From assembly GCA_022340265.1 (NCBI GenBank), contig JAJDOH010000130.1, positions 1-53,142 on the forward strand: a stretch of DNA of 53,142 nucleotides. The letters run 5' to 3'. Position numbers and translations under genes: made by a program. Numbering within the stretch: the stretch's first letter is position 1; every line of letters begins with the position of its first letter. Positions 19,570 to 28,832 of the stretch are shown here, piece after piece. The stretch comes from Deltaproteobacteria bacterium (GTDB lineage Bacteria; Desulfobacterota; DSM-4660; Desulfatiglandales; Desulfatiglandaceae). The notes under the pieces were generated by a model. That model saw only the letters and a list, made by a program, of their open reading frames with translations, was not told the DNA's origin and did not search any database.

Positions 19570-20319
19570 ATGATAGACTATAACGTCAAACTGGAAATGT
19601 TTGAAGGTCCGTTGGATCTTCTGCTTCACCTGATTCACAAGAACGAGGTGGATATCTTTGACATTCCCATCGCCGCCATCACGGACCAGTATCTTGAATA
19701 CCTCGAATTGATGCAATCACTGGAAATGGGCATCGCCGGAGATTTCCTGGTGATGGCGTCCACGCTCATTCACATTAAATCCAGAATGCTGCTGCCGGGC
19801 CGGCATGAAGGGGATGAAGAGGACGATCCCCGCCTTGAGATTACCAGACCGCTTCTGGAGTATATGCAGCTCAAGGAAATGGCGAAGGAGCTTTCGGAAC
19901 GAAAAATTCTCGGAAGAGATGTCTTCACCCGGGGTGATGCGACCTCTTTCGATGAATATTCGGATCTTTTGCCCACACCGGAAGTAACCCTTTTCCAACT
20001 GATGGATGCCTTTCGTCGGGTTGTGGCTTCGGACGAACGTCCCGGCAATCTCAAAGTTTCACTGGAAAAATGGTCGGTCAAAGATAAGATTGAGCACCTC
20101 ATCGCCTTGCTGCGTGAAAAACCCGATATTTTTTTTGAAGACATCTTCACAACAGAACGGGACATATCGGAGTTGGTGGTCACCTTCCTTGCTCTTCTGG
20201 AACTGGTACATATGGGCCTGATCAAAGTGTATCAGCCTTCTGAGCAAAGCCGTATTCGGCTCACGGCCTGCTTTGATGAATCCGATTCTGTCGTTTACGG
20301 GATGAATGATGGAAAATGA
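19570..20319 (+). CDS. scpA: Segregation and condensation protein A
   Basis: 249 residues. The N-terminus KLEMFEGPLDLLLHLIHKNEVDIFDIPI is the ScpA hallmark; the C-terminal winged helix ends VYQPSEQSRIRLT. ScpA is the kleisin that bridges SMC heads in chromosome condensation. It overlaps scpB by 14 bp, the usual paired arrangement. Confidence 0.95.
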   Translation: MIDYNVKLEMFEGPLDLLLHLIHKNEVDIFDIPIAAITDQYLEYLELMQSLEMGIAGDFLVMASTLIHIKSRMLLPGRHEGDEEDDPRLEITRPLLEYMQLKEMAKELSERKILGRDVFTRGDATSFDEYSDLLPTPEVTLFQLMDAFRRVVASDERPGNLKVSLEKWSVKDKIEHLIALLREKPDIFFEDIFTTERDISELVVTFLALLELVHMGLIKVYQPSEQSRIRLTACFDESDSVVYGMNDGK

Positions 20320-20938
20320 GCTCAAACTGGTTATTGAAGCCCTTCTGTTCGCCGCTGATAAGCCGCTGCTCATAGGCGACATTCATGGTTGCCTTCCAGG
20401 CAGAGAATTGCCGGAAATCGAGAAGGCCCTGGAAACACTTGCTGAGGATTATGATGCCCTGGACCGAAGTTTTGTGCTTAAAAAGGTAGCGCAAGGGTAT
20501 CAAATCAGAACAAAACCGGATTATGCCCCTTATGTGCTGCGAATGACGAAGCGGTCTATGGCCAGATTATCCGCCGCTGCCATGGAAACGCTCGCCATCA
20601 TTGCCTATAAACAACCGGTTATCAGACAGGAGATTGAACAGTTCCGAGGGGTCGATACCGGCGGAATTCTAAGGACACTTCTTGAGAGAAACCTGATTCG
20701 CATTATGGGCCGAAAACAGCTGCCCGGTCGGCCCCTGATTTACGGCACAACCAGGAAGTTTCTGGAGGTCTTTGATCTCGACAGCCTGGAATCCCTTCCC
20801 AAACCAAAAGAGATAAAGGAGTTCGGAATCGGTGAAGCACAAGCAACAAAGACCCACGAAGACAAAACCCCGACGGCAGACGCCAACCAGGAAAGGCCGG
20901 CCGAAACGGACCCCCGGATCGAGGACTTTCAGTCCTGA
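20306..20938 (+). CDS. scpB: Segregation and condensation protein B
   Basis: 210 residues. Two winged-helix domains are followed by the conserved ETLAIIAYKQPVIRQEIEQFRGVD and GRKQLPGRPLIYGTTRKFLEVF blocks. The last 45 residues are charged and low-complexity. This tail overlaps by 107 bp with the only available start of the downstream pseudouridine synthase gene, an unusually long same-strand overlap. ScpB binds the ScpA kleisin. Confidence 0.95.
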   Translation: MMENELKLVIEALLFAADKPLLIGDIHGCLPGRELPEIEKALETLAEDYDALDRSFVLKKVAQGYQIRTKPDYAPYVLRMTKRSMARLSAAAMETLAIIAYKQPVIRQEIEQFRGVDTGGILRTLLERNLIRIMGRKQLPGRPLIYGTTRKFLEVFDLDSLESLPKPKEIKEFGIGEAQATKTHEDKTPTADANQERPAETDPRIEDFQS

Positions 20939-21719
20939 AAGTAAAATTCCACCCGCTGTCGCCAACTTTCCTGAAACGCCCTTCAATCCCGAGGAACCCT
21001 GGCGACTCAACCGCTTATTGTCTTCGGCGGGGTTGACATCCAGGCGCAAGGCCGACCAGTGGATCCTCTCCGGCCGAATCACGGTTAACGGAAAACCGGT
21101 CAATGCACTCGGCACCACGGCATTTTGGGGACGAGACGACATCCGAGTGGACGGGCAAAAAATTCCGTTGCCCCCGCAAAAAGTCTATCTGATGCTGAAC
21201 AAGCCCTTCGGCACCATCTGCTCCCTGAACGACCCGGAAGGAAGACCGCTGGTCACCGATCTGATAAAGGATATCCCCATCCGTGTTTACCCCGTTGGCA
21301 GGCTCGATTTTGATACCCTGGGCCTCTTGCTTCTCACCAATGACGGAGAATTCGCCCACCGGCTCACCCACCCCCGCTTTCATGTCCCCAAGACCTACAA
21401 GGTAACCGTTCAGGGGGCCATTTCAGATGAAGCGCTGAAACGTCTCCAAACGGGGATCACACTCAATGACGGACCTGCCGGCCGCGCCAGAACCGAGCTC
21501 ATCAACCGCAACAATGAAAAGAGCATCCTCCGGATGACCATCACTCAGGGAAAATCCCGTCAGGTGCGCCGGATGCTGGAAGAAGTCGGGTTTACCGTGA
21601 TTCACCTGATCCGAATATCCTTTGGAACGCTACAGCTGGGAGACCTGAAAATCGGCCACCACCGCTATCTTGATTCTGAAGAACTATCAAAATTAAAAAA
21701 AATGGCAGGATTGGCATAA
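20832..21719 (+). CDS. rluB: RsuA/RluB-family rRNA pseudouridine synthase
   Basis: 295 residues. A basic N-terminal extension (about 1-55) leads into an S4 RNA-binding domain (RLNRLLSSAGLTSRRKADQWI), then the catalytic domain with the active-site aspartate in VGRLDFDTLGLLLLTNDG and the C-terminal GKSRQVRRML motif. The family isomerises uridines in rRNA. The GTG at 20832 is the only standard start before the S4 domain, forcing the overlap with scpB. The position modified cannot be told by eye; RluB (23S) is the likelier match. Confidence 0.85.
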   Translation: MKHKQQRPTKTKPRRQTPTRKGRPKRTPGSRTFSPESKIPPAVANFPETPFNPEEPWRLNRLLSSAGLTSRRKADQWILSGRITVNGKPVNALGTTAFWGRDDIRVDGQKIPLPPQKVYLMLNKPFGTICSLNDPEGRPLVTDLIKDIPIRVYPVGRLDFDTLGLLLLTNDGEFAHRLTHPRFHVPKTYKVTVQGAISDEALKRLQTGITLNDGPAGRARTELINRNNEKSILRMTITQGKSRQVRRMLEEVGFTVIHLIRISFGTLQLGDLKIGHHRYLDSEELSKLKKMAGLA

Positions 21720-21793
21720 TTTTTATTTACAGCCTCAAATCAATCATGTATCTTGGGCCAGTTTTTGGGGCCTTGTGAGCCCGAAACAGTACC

Positions 21794-21868
21794 GGGCGGT
21801 TAACTCAGCGGGAGAGTGCCATCCTCACACGGTGGAAGCCCGGGGTTCAAATCCCCGACCGCCCACCA
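21794..21868 (+). tRNA. tRNA-Val (anticodon CAC)
   Basis: A complete cloverleaf of 75 nt with an encoded CCA end. The acceptor stem pairs GGGCGGT with ACCGCCC, the D stem ACTC with GAGT, the anticodon stem CCATC with GGTGG around loop CTCACAC (anticodon CAC), and the T stem CGGGG with CCCCG around TTCAAAT. Confidence 0.95.
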
Positions 21869-21878
21869 CATGGAAATA

Positions 21879-21914
21879 AAAGGGAAAATCGGATTTTCGA
21901 TTTTCCCTTTTTTG
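21879..21914 (+). terminator. Terminator after tRNA-Val
   Basis: AAAGGGAAAATCG pairs with CGATTTTCCCTTT across a 6-base loop and runs into TTTTTTG. It lies 10 bp after the tRNA. Confidence 0.88.
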
Positions 21915-22033
21915 TTGAAAATAGGGTTATATTTCTGCTCAAAACCCAGGCAAAATCAAGTTGGGATAGTTTTTTAGACAGGGCGCTTTATTCACCCATA
22001 AACGACCCGTAAAGCATCTGTAAATAGATCTAT

Positions 22034-22062
22034 TTGACTTTAAAGGCTTGAGTTTATATGAC
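22034..22062 (+). promoter_or_regulatory. Predicted promoter for the hydroxyacid dehydrogenase gene
   Basis: TTGACT (22034-22039), 17-bp spacer, TATGAC (22057-22062); the gene starts about 55 bp downstream. Confidence 0.4.
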
Positions 22063-22117
22063 AGGATACATACTTAAAAGGCGTTGGGAAAAACATCAAA
22101 AATAAAGGAGCTTGATG

Positions 22118-23011
22118 ATGATGAAAATAGGCTGGATCGGAACAGGTGTCATGGGCGCATCCATGGCTGGACACCTTCAGAAGGCCGGACATGACATGTC
22201 GGTCTTCACGCGCTCCAAAAAGCGAGCCCAGGCACTCTTGGACAATGGCGCCACATGGTATGATTCTCCCGCGGAAGTGGCAGCCAATTCGGAGATCGTT
22301 TTTTCCATTGTAGGACATCCAAAGGATGTTCAAGATATCTATATGGGGAAAACGGGTATCCTTCACCCGAAGGCAACGTGCAAAATCATCGTCGATATGA
22401 CCACCAGTCAGCCGAGCCTTGCGCGAATCATCTATGACGAGGCCGCGAAACTGGGCATCGACAGTCTTGATGCGCCGGTTTCGGGGGGTGACATTGGTGC
22501 CCGGGAAGCGAAACTGGCGATTATGGTTGGCGGAAAAAGGGACGTTTACGACACCGTGCTGCCGCTCTTTGAAATCATGGGAACCAATATCGGCTATATG
22601 GGGGAGGCCAGCAGTGGACAGCACACTAAAATGGCCAACCAAATCCTCGTGGCGGGAACCATGATCGGCGTTTGTGAAGCCCTTCTCTACGCGTACCGCC
22701 AGGGTCTGGATATGCAGCAGGTCATCGACATTGTGGAAACCGGCGCCGCCGGGTCATGGTCCGTGAGCAATCTGGGCCCACGAATTGTTAAAGGCAATTT
22801 TGATCCCGGCTTTTTGGTTGAACACTTCATCAAAGACATGGCGATCGCACTTAAGGAAGCCGAAATAATCGGGCTCTCTCTGCCGGGACTGGCCCTGGTG
22901 CAACAGCTTTATATTGCGGTTAAAGCACAGGGCCACGCCAGTTCAGGGACCCACGCGCTTTTTCTGGCGCTGGCGTCACTCAATGGCGGTGCATCGCAAC
23001 ATTTAAAATAG
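22118..23011 (+). CDS. NAD(P)-dependent beta-hydroxyacid dehydrogenase
   Basis: About 297 residues. The Rossmann motif is IGWIGTGVMGASMA, the substrate-binding signature is DAPVSGGDIGAREAKL, and the catalytic lysine lies in GQHTKMANQI. This places it with 3-hydroxyisobutyrate dehydrogenase, tartronate semialdehyde reductase and succinic semialdehyde reductase (GLYR) enzymes; the exact substrate is open. Four candidate starts lie in a row (TTG then three ATG, 22112-22123). ATG 22118 gives the best distance (7 bases) from AAGGAG. A promoter-like sequence precedes it and a hairpin follows it, so it is probably a single-gene unit. Confidence 0.85.
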   Translation: MMKIGWIGTGVMGASMAGHLQKAGHDMSVFTRSKKRAQALLDNGATWYDSPAEVAANSEIVFSIVGHPKDVQDIYMGKTGILHPKATCKIIVDMTTSQPSLARIIYDEAAKLGIDSLDAPVSGGDIGAREAKLAIMVGGKRDVYDTVLPLFEIMGTNIGYMGEASSGQHTKMANQILVAGTMIGVCEALLYAYRQGLDMQQVIDIVETGAAGSWSVSNLGPRIVKGNFDPGFLVEHFIKDMAIALKEAEIIGLSLPGLALVQQLYIAVKAQGHASSGTHALFLALASLNGGASQHLK

Positions 23012-23012
23012 T

Positions 23013-23037
23013 TGCCGGTTTTTTTTGAAAACCGGCA
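23013..23037 (+). terminator. Hairpin after the dehydrogenase gene
   Basis: TGCCGGTTTT pairs with AAAACCGGCA. No T-run follows the right arm, but the stem begins two bases after the stop codon, so it may end transcription or protect the mRNA. Confidence 0.5.
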
Positions 23038-23224
23038 CAATTGGTGGTATACGAAAAAAGTAAAATTTTTGGCGCAGGTTTTTATGGTGCTCGGGAAGAG
23101 AGCATTTCGTTGAATTCACTAAAAATGGCTTTGCGGCTTTGCGTGAGGCTCTTGAAGACCTGAAAAGAGAAATAAAACGCACTTGATGAACATGTCGACA
23201 TCAGAACAGCGGGAGGAGTACAAA

Positions 23225-25180
23225 ATGGGTAAACTGTTATGGCAACCATCGGAAGAGAGAATCAAGAGCACCAACATTTACAGGTTCATGGGGGTCATCA
23301 ACGAAAAATACAACGAGAATTTTGAAAATTACGACCAGCTTTACCAATGGTCCATTGACAATATTCCGGATTTCTGGGCGTCCATGTGGGATTTTGCGGA
23401 AATTAAAGTCTCGGCGCCTTATGAGCAGATCGTGGACGACCTTGCAAAAATGCCCGGCGCCAAATGGTTTCAGGGGGCGAAGCTCAATTTCGCGGAAAAC
23501 CTGCTTCGCTACCGGGACGACCGCGTTGCCCTCATCTTCAAGGGGGAGAGCCGTGACAGCACCCAAATGACCTATAGAGAGCTCTATGATGAAGTTTCAC
23601 AAATGGCGCAATGCCTGGAGCAATTGGGCGTGGGTCCCAGTGATCGCGTGGCGGGTTTCATGCCCAACATGCCCCAAACCACCATCGCCATGCTGGCGGC
23701 CACCAGCCTCGGCGCCACCTGGTCCTCCTGCTCACCGGATTTCGGTATCAAAGGCGTGCTGGACCGCTTCGGGCAAATCAAACCGAAAGTCCTTTTTACC
23801 GCCGACGGATATCTTTTCAAGGGGAAAGATTTCGATTCCCTGGGACGGGTGGCTGACATATTGAAAGACCTGCCTTCCATCGAAAAGGTCATTGTGGCCC
23901 CCTATGTCCGGAAAGACCCTGAAATCGGCCATGTTCCAAATGCCATTGGCTACGATGAAATCAAAAGCCGGTATACCCCGGGAGATATTCGGTTCGAGCA
24001 GCTTCCCGCCGATCACCCCCTATACATCATGTTCACCTCCGGCACCACGGGCCTGCCCAAATGCATGGTTCAGAGCGCCGGCGGCATTCTGATCCACCAC
24101 ATGAAAGAGCTGCTGCTCCATGCAGACCTCAAGCGTGAAGATACCATTTTCTATTTTACGACCTGCGGGTGGATGATGTGGAACTGGCTTACCAGTTCCC
24201 TCAGCGTAGGAGCGACCCTCGTGTTATTTGACGGCAATCCCTTTTATCCCGGACCGGGCGCCCTTTGGAAGATGGCCCAGGATGAAAAGATTAATATTTT
24301 CGGCACCAGTGCCGGTTATATCGCAGCGCTGCAGAATGCCGGCGTAAAACCGGGTAAGGAATATGACCTCTCACCCCTGAAGGCCGTCATGTCCACCGGG
24401 TCACCCCTTTCCGAAGAAGGTTTTGAATTCATCTACCATGAAGTAAAGAGCGACCTGCAACTGGCTTCCATATCGGGCGGCTCGGACATCAATGGCTGTT
24501 TTGCCGGCGGGAACCCCATGGGTCCGGTTTATGCCGGTGAACTTCAATGCCGGCAGCTGGCCATGAAAGTGGAAGCATTTGATCCCAATGGGAAGCCGGT
24601 CATCAACCAGCAGGGTGAACTGGTGTGTACGGCACCGGCCCCCTGCATGCCCATCTATTTCTGGGATGATCCCAATGGTGAGCGATATCATGCCGCCTAT
24701 TTTGACGTTTATCCCAATATCTGGCGCCACGGCGATTACATCGAAATCAATGACCGGGGAGGCGTGGTTATTTATGGGCGTTCAGATGCCACCCTGAATC
24801 CCGGGGGTGTCCGTATCGGAACCGCTGAAATATACCGCCAGGTGGAGCAGATCCCTGAAATCGCCGACTGCCTGGTGGTGGGTCAAACCTGGAAGAATGA
24901 TGTTCGGGTGGTTCTTTTCGTCAAAATGGCGGAAGGCCATGAACTGAGCGAGGATCTGAAAAAACAGATCAAGACGACACTGAGGACCCATGCCTCTCCG
25001 CGCCATGTACCGGCCAAAATCGTTGCCGTACCGGACATTCCCTACACCCTGAACATGAAGAAAGTGGAACTGGCCGTGAAAAAAACCATTGATGGACAAC
25101 CGGTTCTTAACAAAGATGCGCTGAGCAATCCGGGCGCCCTGGATTACTACGAAAACATCGCTGAACTGAAGGAGGATTAA
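23225..25180 (+). CDS. Acetoacetyl-CoA synthetase
   Basis: 651 residues from ATG 23225, chosen because AGGAG lies six bases upstream and the protein then starts MGKLLWQPSEERI as in the family. The adenylate-forming core has FTSGTTGLPKCMVQ near residue 268, TCGWMMWNWL near 318, GRSDATLNPGGVRIG near 519 and a catalytic-lysine region NMKKVELAVKK near 610. The enzyme activates acetoacetate (or related short acids) with ATP and CoA. An in-frame upstream start at 23183 is less likely. An unknown protein follows after 6 bp. Confidence 0.88.
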   Translation: MGKLLWQPSEERIKSTNIYRFMGVINEKYNENFENYDQLYQWSIDNIPDFWASMWDFAEIKVSAPYEQIVDDLAKMPGAKWFQGAKLNFAENLLRYRDDRVALIFKGESRDSTQMTYRELYDEVSQMAQCLEQLGVGPSDRVAGFMPNMPQTTIAMLAATSLGATWSSCSPDFGIKGVLDRFGQIKPKVLFTADGYLFKGKDFDSLGRVADILKDLPSIEKVIVAPYVRKDPEIGHVPNAIGYDEIKSRYTPGDIRFEQLPADHPLYIMFTSGTTGLPKCMVQSAGGILIHHMKELLLHADLKREDTIFYFTTCGWMMWNWLTSSLSVGATLVLFDGNPFYPGPGALWKMAQDEKINIFGTSAGYIAALQNAGVKPGKEYDLSPLKAVMSTGSPLSEEGFEFIYHEVKSDLQLASISGGSDINGCFAGGNPMGPVYAGELQCRQLAMKVEAFDPNGKPVINQQGELVCTAPAPCMPIYFWDDPNGERYHAAYFDVYPNIWRHGDYIEINDRGGVVIYGRSDATLNPGGVRIGTAEIYRQVEQIPEIADCLVVGQTWKNDVRVVLFVKMAEGHELSEDLKKQIKTTLRTHASPRHVPAKIVAVPDIPYTLNMKKVELAVKKTIDGQPVLNKDALSNPGALDYYENIAELKED

Positions 25181-25186
25181 GAGCCC

Positions 25187-26023
25187 TTGCCCGCCATCGT
25201 CCTTTTTCCACACACATGCGTGGAAAAAAATCTACTTGAACGCCTTTGCGAAACCTTCGGCTCCCTGATCCTGTGTCAGCCCTGGTTCACGGAACCGACG
25301 GTTTTCTTAAGCTTCGTGGAGAAAGAAACGCTGAAAGTCTGTTTCCCCCCGGAAAACCTGAAACCAAAAGAAGATTTTCACCATCTGCTTTCCGAATACC
25401 GGATTTGGATGACGCAAAATCAGGGCAAAAACCGTTCGAGCTCTTTTTCCGCCGGCCAGACAGGGGATGAAACCTGGGCCATTCGAAAAGCCATCCGTGA
25501 CGCCGGAAAAGATGCGGATGATCCGGCAATAAAAAGTACCCTTAAATGGCATCTCATGCTTCATCTGGCGCGCAATCTGGAAGAAGAACGAGAAACATCC
25601 CAGGAACTCTTGAAAAAGGCAACAGCAGCCAAATCCCCTCTGGCGGAAGCCCTTGCCGGAGACGAAAAGATCCCCGACATGTTTCAGGATCTTCCACTGT
25701 CCGCGTCATATCCGTACGTAACGGATCGCCACCTAAAATTGATATTTGAGGCATGGTTCGGCCTTTTTGGCACCGTCATTCCGGCGGAGGCTAATTTGCT
25801 GACGCTGGATCGGCAGGTGATGAATTATGCCTTGGATCTTTTTGACGGTTGCGAGGTAGAACCTCAAGAGGCCCACCCTCACCCTTCACAGGAAAAGGGA
25901 ATTGACACGCCCGGGTTGACCATCAACCAGAGGTCACTCCCCAGGCTCTTAAACGCGTCCGCATCAACGGATTCTGTTTTGCCGGCGCTTGCCGGAAAGA
26001 CGCTTATTTTGGTGGAAAGGTAA
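25187..26023 (+). CDS. Conserved-looking hypothetical protein, 278 aa
   Basis: Starts with TTG 6 bp after the acetoacetyl-CoA synthetase gene; AAGGAGG overlapping that stop is the likely ribosome site. The sequence is soluble, with a hydrophobic N-terminus (MPAIVLFPHTCVE), a helical acidic middle (HLARNLEEERETSQELLKKA) and no signal peptide or membrane segment. I recognise no motif. Codon use looks coding throughout. Its position suggests cotranscription with the synthetase. Confidence 0.6.
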   Translation: MPAIVLFPHTCVEKNLLERLCETFGSLILCQPWFTEPTVFLSFVEKETLKVCFPPENLKPKEDFHHLLSEYRIWMTQNQGKNRSSSFSAGQTGDETWAIRKAIRDAGKDADDPAIKSTLKWHLMLHLARNLEEERETSQELLKKATAAKSPLAEALAGDEKIPDMFQDLPLSASYPYVTDRHLKLIFEAWFGLFGTVIPAEANLLTLDRQVMNYALDLFDGCEVEPQEAHPHPSQEKGIDTPGLTINQRSLPRLLNASASTDSVLPALAGKTLILVER

Positions 26024-26118
26024 AGCATTTCTCACGCAACGCCGTAAAATTGCGATGCATTGAGAGTCGTTATTTTCTTTGCAGCCCGGCGGCTTCGCGT
26101 GACGCTTCTATTTTATGA

Positions 26119-26397
26119 ATGACATGTGAAAAATCCATCACCGAAACCCTGGAAAGGCAAGGTTGGCGCAAACAGTTTGTGGCTTCCGAACCCCGGCTCA
26201 CTGAAGCGGTTGAAATATACAAAGAGTTGGGATTTCAGGTGCACGTTGAACCGTTTCCCTCACGGGAAAAAGGACCCCGTGAGCCGGGACAAGAGGATGG
26301 GACAACTTGCCGGGCCTGTTTCGCGGGATCTGAAGATCAATATAGTATCATTTTCACAAAACCCGCCGAAGGCCATGGCCAATCATGTTCCGACTGA
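26119..26397 (+). CDS. Small hypothetical protein, 92 aa
   Basis: Begins MTCEKSITETLERQGWRKQF and includes SEPRLTEAVEIYKELGFQVHVEP and a CRAC pair near residue 64. The EAVEIYKELGF segment resembles small proteins that pair with amino-acid or metal-handling genes, but I cannot name a family. It overlaps the start of the transporter gene by 13 bp, so the two are probably translationally coupled. Confidence 0.55.
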   Translation: MTCEKSITETLERQGWRKQFVASEPRLTEAVEIYKELGFQVHVEPFPSREKGPREPGQEDGTTCRACFAGSEDQYSIIFTKPAEGHGQSCSD

Positions 26398-27290
26398 ATG
26401 ATCTCATACTGCTCCTGGTCATCTTTTCATCCATGCTCACCGGCATCCTTTTTCCGGAACCGGCGTCGATTTTTCAGCCCTACCCTCTATATCTTATGAT
26501 GTTCCTCCTCTTCTTGAGTTTTCTGCCCATTGAACTGAACGACATCTGGCAGCTCATTCGAAACAATGGTTCAACGGTAATCTGGCTGGCCTGTTTCAAG
26601 ATGATTCTGCTGCCGATCATGGTTTATTTTCTCTTTATCCATATCGCCCCCGCCTATGCCATCGGGGCACTGCTGTTGACCGGCGTTTCCACCGGGGTTG
26701 TGGCGCCCTTTATCTCCGGCCTGGTGGATGCCAACGGGCCGCTGGTCCTGGTGATGGTGGTGATCACCTCCTTTGCGGTTCCCTTCACCCTGCCGATGCT
26801 GGTGAAGATTCTGCTGGAGCAGGAAATGACCCTATCCCTGCTGCATATGATGCGCATGCTGCTTCTGGTCATCGTTGTGCCGGTGATCATCGGGGAAACC
26901 TTGAAGCGCTTGTGGCCGAAGATTGTCGGTGGCATCATGAAACACCGTTATCCCATGTCGCTCGCTGTGTTCGCCTTGATCAATCTGGCCGTTTTTTCCA
27001 AGTACAGCACTTTCTTTTACAAACACCCGGCCACCATCGTCCGAGCCGGACTGGCGGCATTTGCCCTTGGCGGGATATACCTCTTGGCCGGACTGGCAGG
27101 ACTCTTGAAATCATCGGTCAAAAATCAGCTGGCCGCCGTCATCACCATCGGCAATGTCAACAATGTATTGATACTGGTATTTGCCGCCGAGTTCTTCGGC
27201 CCCCTGGAGCCCACCCTGGCCGCCATCTACATGGTGCCTTTTTTCGGACTGATTCTACCCATGAGGGTCTACGCAAGAATCAGGGAATAA
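26385..27290 (+). CDS. Bile acid:sodium symporter (BASS) family transporter
   Basis: 301 residues, almost entirely hydrophobic, with about 9-10 membrane helices. The segments LLLTGVSTGVVAPFISGLVDANGPLVLVMVV and ITIGNVNNVLILVFAAEFFGP occupy the places of the two crossed, substrate-binding helices of the BASS fold, the second holding the conserved GNxN-like pattern. Substrate is unknown; organic acids such as pyruvate or 2-keto acids are typical. It overlaps the small ORF upstream. Confidence 0.72.
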   Translation: MFRLNDLILLLVIFSSMLTGILFPEPASIFQPYPLYLMMFLLFLSFLPIELNDIWQLIRNNGSTVIWLACFKMILLPIMVYFLFIHIAPAYAIGALLLTGVSTGVVAPFISGLVDANGPLVLVMVVITSFAVPFTLPMLVKILLEQEMTLSLLHMMRMLLLVIVVPVIIGETLKRLWPKIVGGIMKHRYPMSLAVFALINLAVFSKYSTFFYKHPATIVRAGLAAFALGGIYLLAGLAGLLKSSVKNQLAAVITIGNVNNVLILVFAAEFFGPLEPTLAAIYMVPFFGLILPMRVYARIRE

Positions 27291-27363
27291 AATTCGCATC
27301 ACAGCATTGGGTTTTTATCCCTTATATTGAAACGAAAGACCTTATACTTTTTCGATTCTGTGG

Positions 27364-27389
27364 TATTAACCTCAACAGTATGTTATAAT
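27364..27389 (+). promoter_or_regulatory. Extended -10 promoter
   Basis: TGTTATAAT at 27381-27389 is a perfect extended -10 element. It lies about 190 bp upstream of the DUF4388 protein start; no strong -35 is seen. Confidence 0.5.
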
Positions 27390-27460
27390 AGGCAATTATG
27401 GATGCTTGGACTATCTCTGATAGTCGATATTGATCGTGAGAATGACAAAAGCCCACATCC

Positions 27461-27485
27461 CATGAACCGGCCCGACGGGTTCATG
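27461..27485 (+). promoter_or_regulatory. Hairpin in the leader of the DUF4388 gene
   Basis: CATGAACC pairs with GGTTCATG around a 9-base loop. It is inside the predicted 5' leader, 90 bp before the start codon. No T-run follows. Confidence 0.35.
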
Positions 27486-27576
27486 AACTGGCGCAGAAAT
27501 TCCTGAAACGGGTTGAAGCGAAAAAACCAGGGGAAGGAATCGGAGTGACGCTGAAATCGATTCAAAAGGGACTGAA

Positions 27577-28758
27577 ATGGATCAAAATGTGGTTTTTTCG
27601 GGGAACCTTCGTTTCTTGGGTATTCCCGACTTGCTGCAGTTAATTGCAACAAACAACAGTACCGGGGTCCTTGAGCTTACAAACCCACATGCCATGGGAC
27701 CCGCATCTATCATTTTTCTTAGGGGCTCGCCCATTCATGCCACTTACGCTTCCCTGCGTGGTCTTGAAGCCCTCTATGCCCTTTTCGGCTGGACAACGGG
27801 CCAGTTCCAATTCAGACAGGAAAAGATTGACGGAGTAAAAACCATTCACAGGGGGCAGATGGAGATCGTCCTGGACGGTCTTCGCATGCTGGATGAAGGC
27901 ATTATTAAACGCTTGGGTCCTGGATGGGAGGAAAAAGCCCAATCCGGTCGGCCGGACACTTCAACCCGGGTCCCATTAATCAAAAAGCCCATCACCCATT
28001 ACGCTTTTATGGTGGAAGAAGAAGAATTTTCAAAGGGAACAACAATCATTGAGGAAGGAGAATTCGGAAACTGGATCTGGATGGTACTCAACGGAACAGC
28101 CGAAATGTCCAAAAAAACCATTGCCGGACCCACCAGGATTTTAAGGGTCGGGCAAGGCGGCTTCATCGGCAACATCTCATCCATGATGGCCATGGGACGA
28201 CGCCGTATCGCCACTTTCACTGCAACAGAGACCATTCGGCTGGGTGTCCTTGACCTTGATCCTCTCTATGCTGAGTATTCCAGTCTTTCGGATGACTTCA
28301 GAAGCGTTCTTCTGAGTCTCGACAACCGCTTGAGGGAAGTTACCGAGAGGCTTTCAGAAATTTACTCCGGGATACACGTCAGCGAAAAATCTGCCTTCAG
28401 CGCTGAAGAAGAATTCGGCGGGGGAAAACGGATTGATAGCCCGTTTATGATCTCAAAAGGGCATGCGACCGTCGTTGAAGATATGAAGAACCGACCCTTT
28501 ACCCTCATCAATCTGGCGCCGGATGACTTTTTCGGCCCGCTTCCATTCCTTGAATTAGGGCACGAACCTTTTGCCGCATCCGTCTGTTTTTCACAAGACT
28601 TGAAAGCAGCCCCTCTTGAACCCGAATTGCTGCAGAGCGAATACGACCAGCTTAGCAATACGCTGAAAAACATGATCGAATTTACCCTCGACTGCATCTC
28701 CAGCGCCACCGTGGCGGTCCGCAGACACTGCCTGGAGCGGATAAAAAGCAACGATTAA
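27577..28758 (+). CDS. DUF4388 (PATAN-like) and cyclic-nucleotide-binding domain protein
   Basis: 393 residues. Residues 1-115 form a DUF4388 domain (FSGNLRFLGIPDLLQLIATNNSTGVLEL, then FLRGSPIHATYASLRGLEALYALFGWTTGQFQF), common in delta-group signalling proteins. Residues about 140-245 form a cNMP-binding-like beta roll (GTTIIEEGEFGNWIWMVLNGTAEM, RVGQGGFIGNISSMMAMGRRRIATFTA). A second, more degenerate cNMP-like region fills the C-terminus (KGHATVVEDM, LAPDDFFGPLPFL). It has no DNA-binding domain, so it is probably a signalling adaptor. The HPt gene follows after 74 bp. Confidence 0.78.
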   Translation: MDQNVVFSGNLRFLGIPDLLQLIATNNSTGVLELTNPHAMGPASIIFLRGSPIHATYASLRGLEALYALFGWTTGQFQFRQEKIDGVKTIHRGQMEIVLDGLRMLDEGIIKRLGPGWEEKAQSGRPDTSTRVPLIKKPITHYAFMVEEEEFSKGTTIIEEGEFGNWIWMVLNGTAEMSKKTIAGPTRILRVGQGGFIGNISSMMAMGRRRIATFTATETIRLGVLDLDPLYAEYSSLSDDFRSVLLSLDNRLREVTERLSEIYSGIHVSEKSAFSAEEEFGGGKRIDSPFMISKGHATVVEDMKNRPFTLINLAPDDFFGPLPFLELGHEPFAASVCFSQDLKAAPLEPELLQSEYDQLSNTLKNMIEFTLDCISSATVAVRRHCLERIKSND

Positions 28759-28832
28759 CCAAACAGACTGCCAATACTAATTTCTTTCCTGAACCTAACG
28801 AACGCGTCAACAAATTAAAATAAGGAGAAGTA

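Noticed and set aside
23060-23186. Small plus-strand frame ending just before the acetoacetyl-CoA synthetase gene
   Set aside because: The C-terminal stretch (FAALREALEDLKREIKRT) looks helical, but there is no start codon with a ribosome site and no wider similarity; perhaps a relic.
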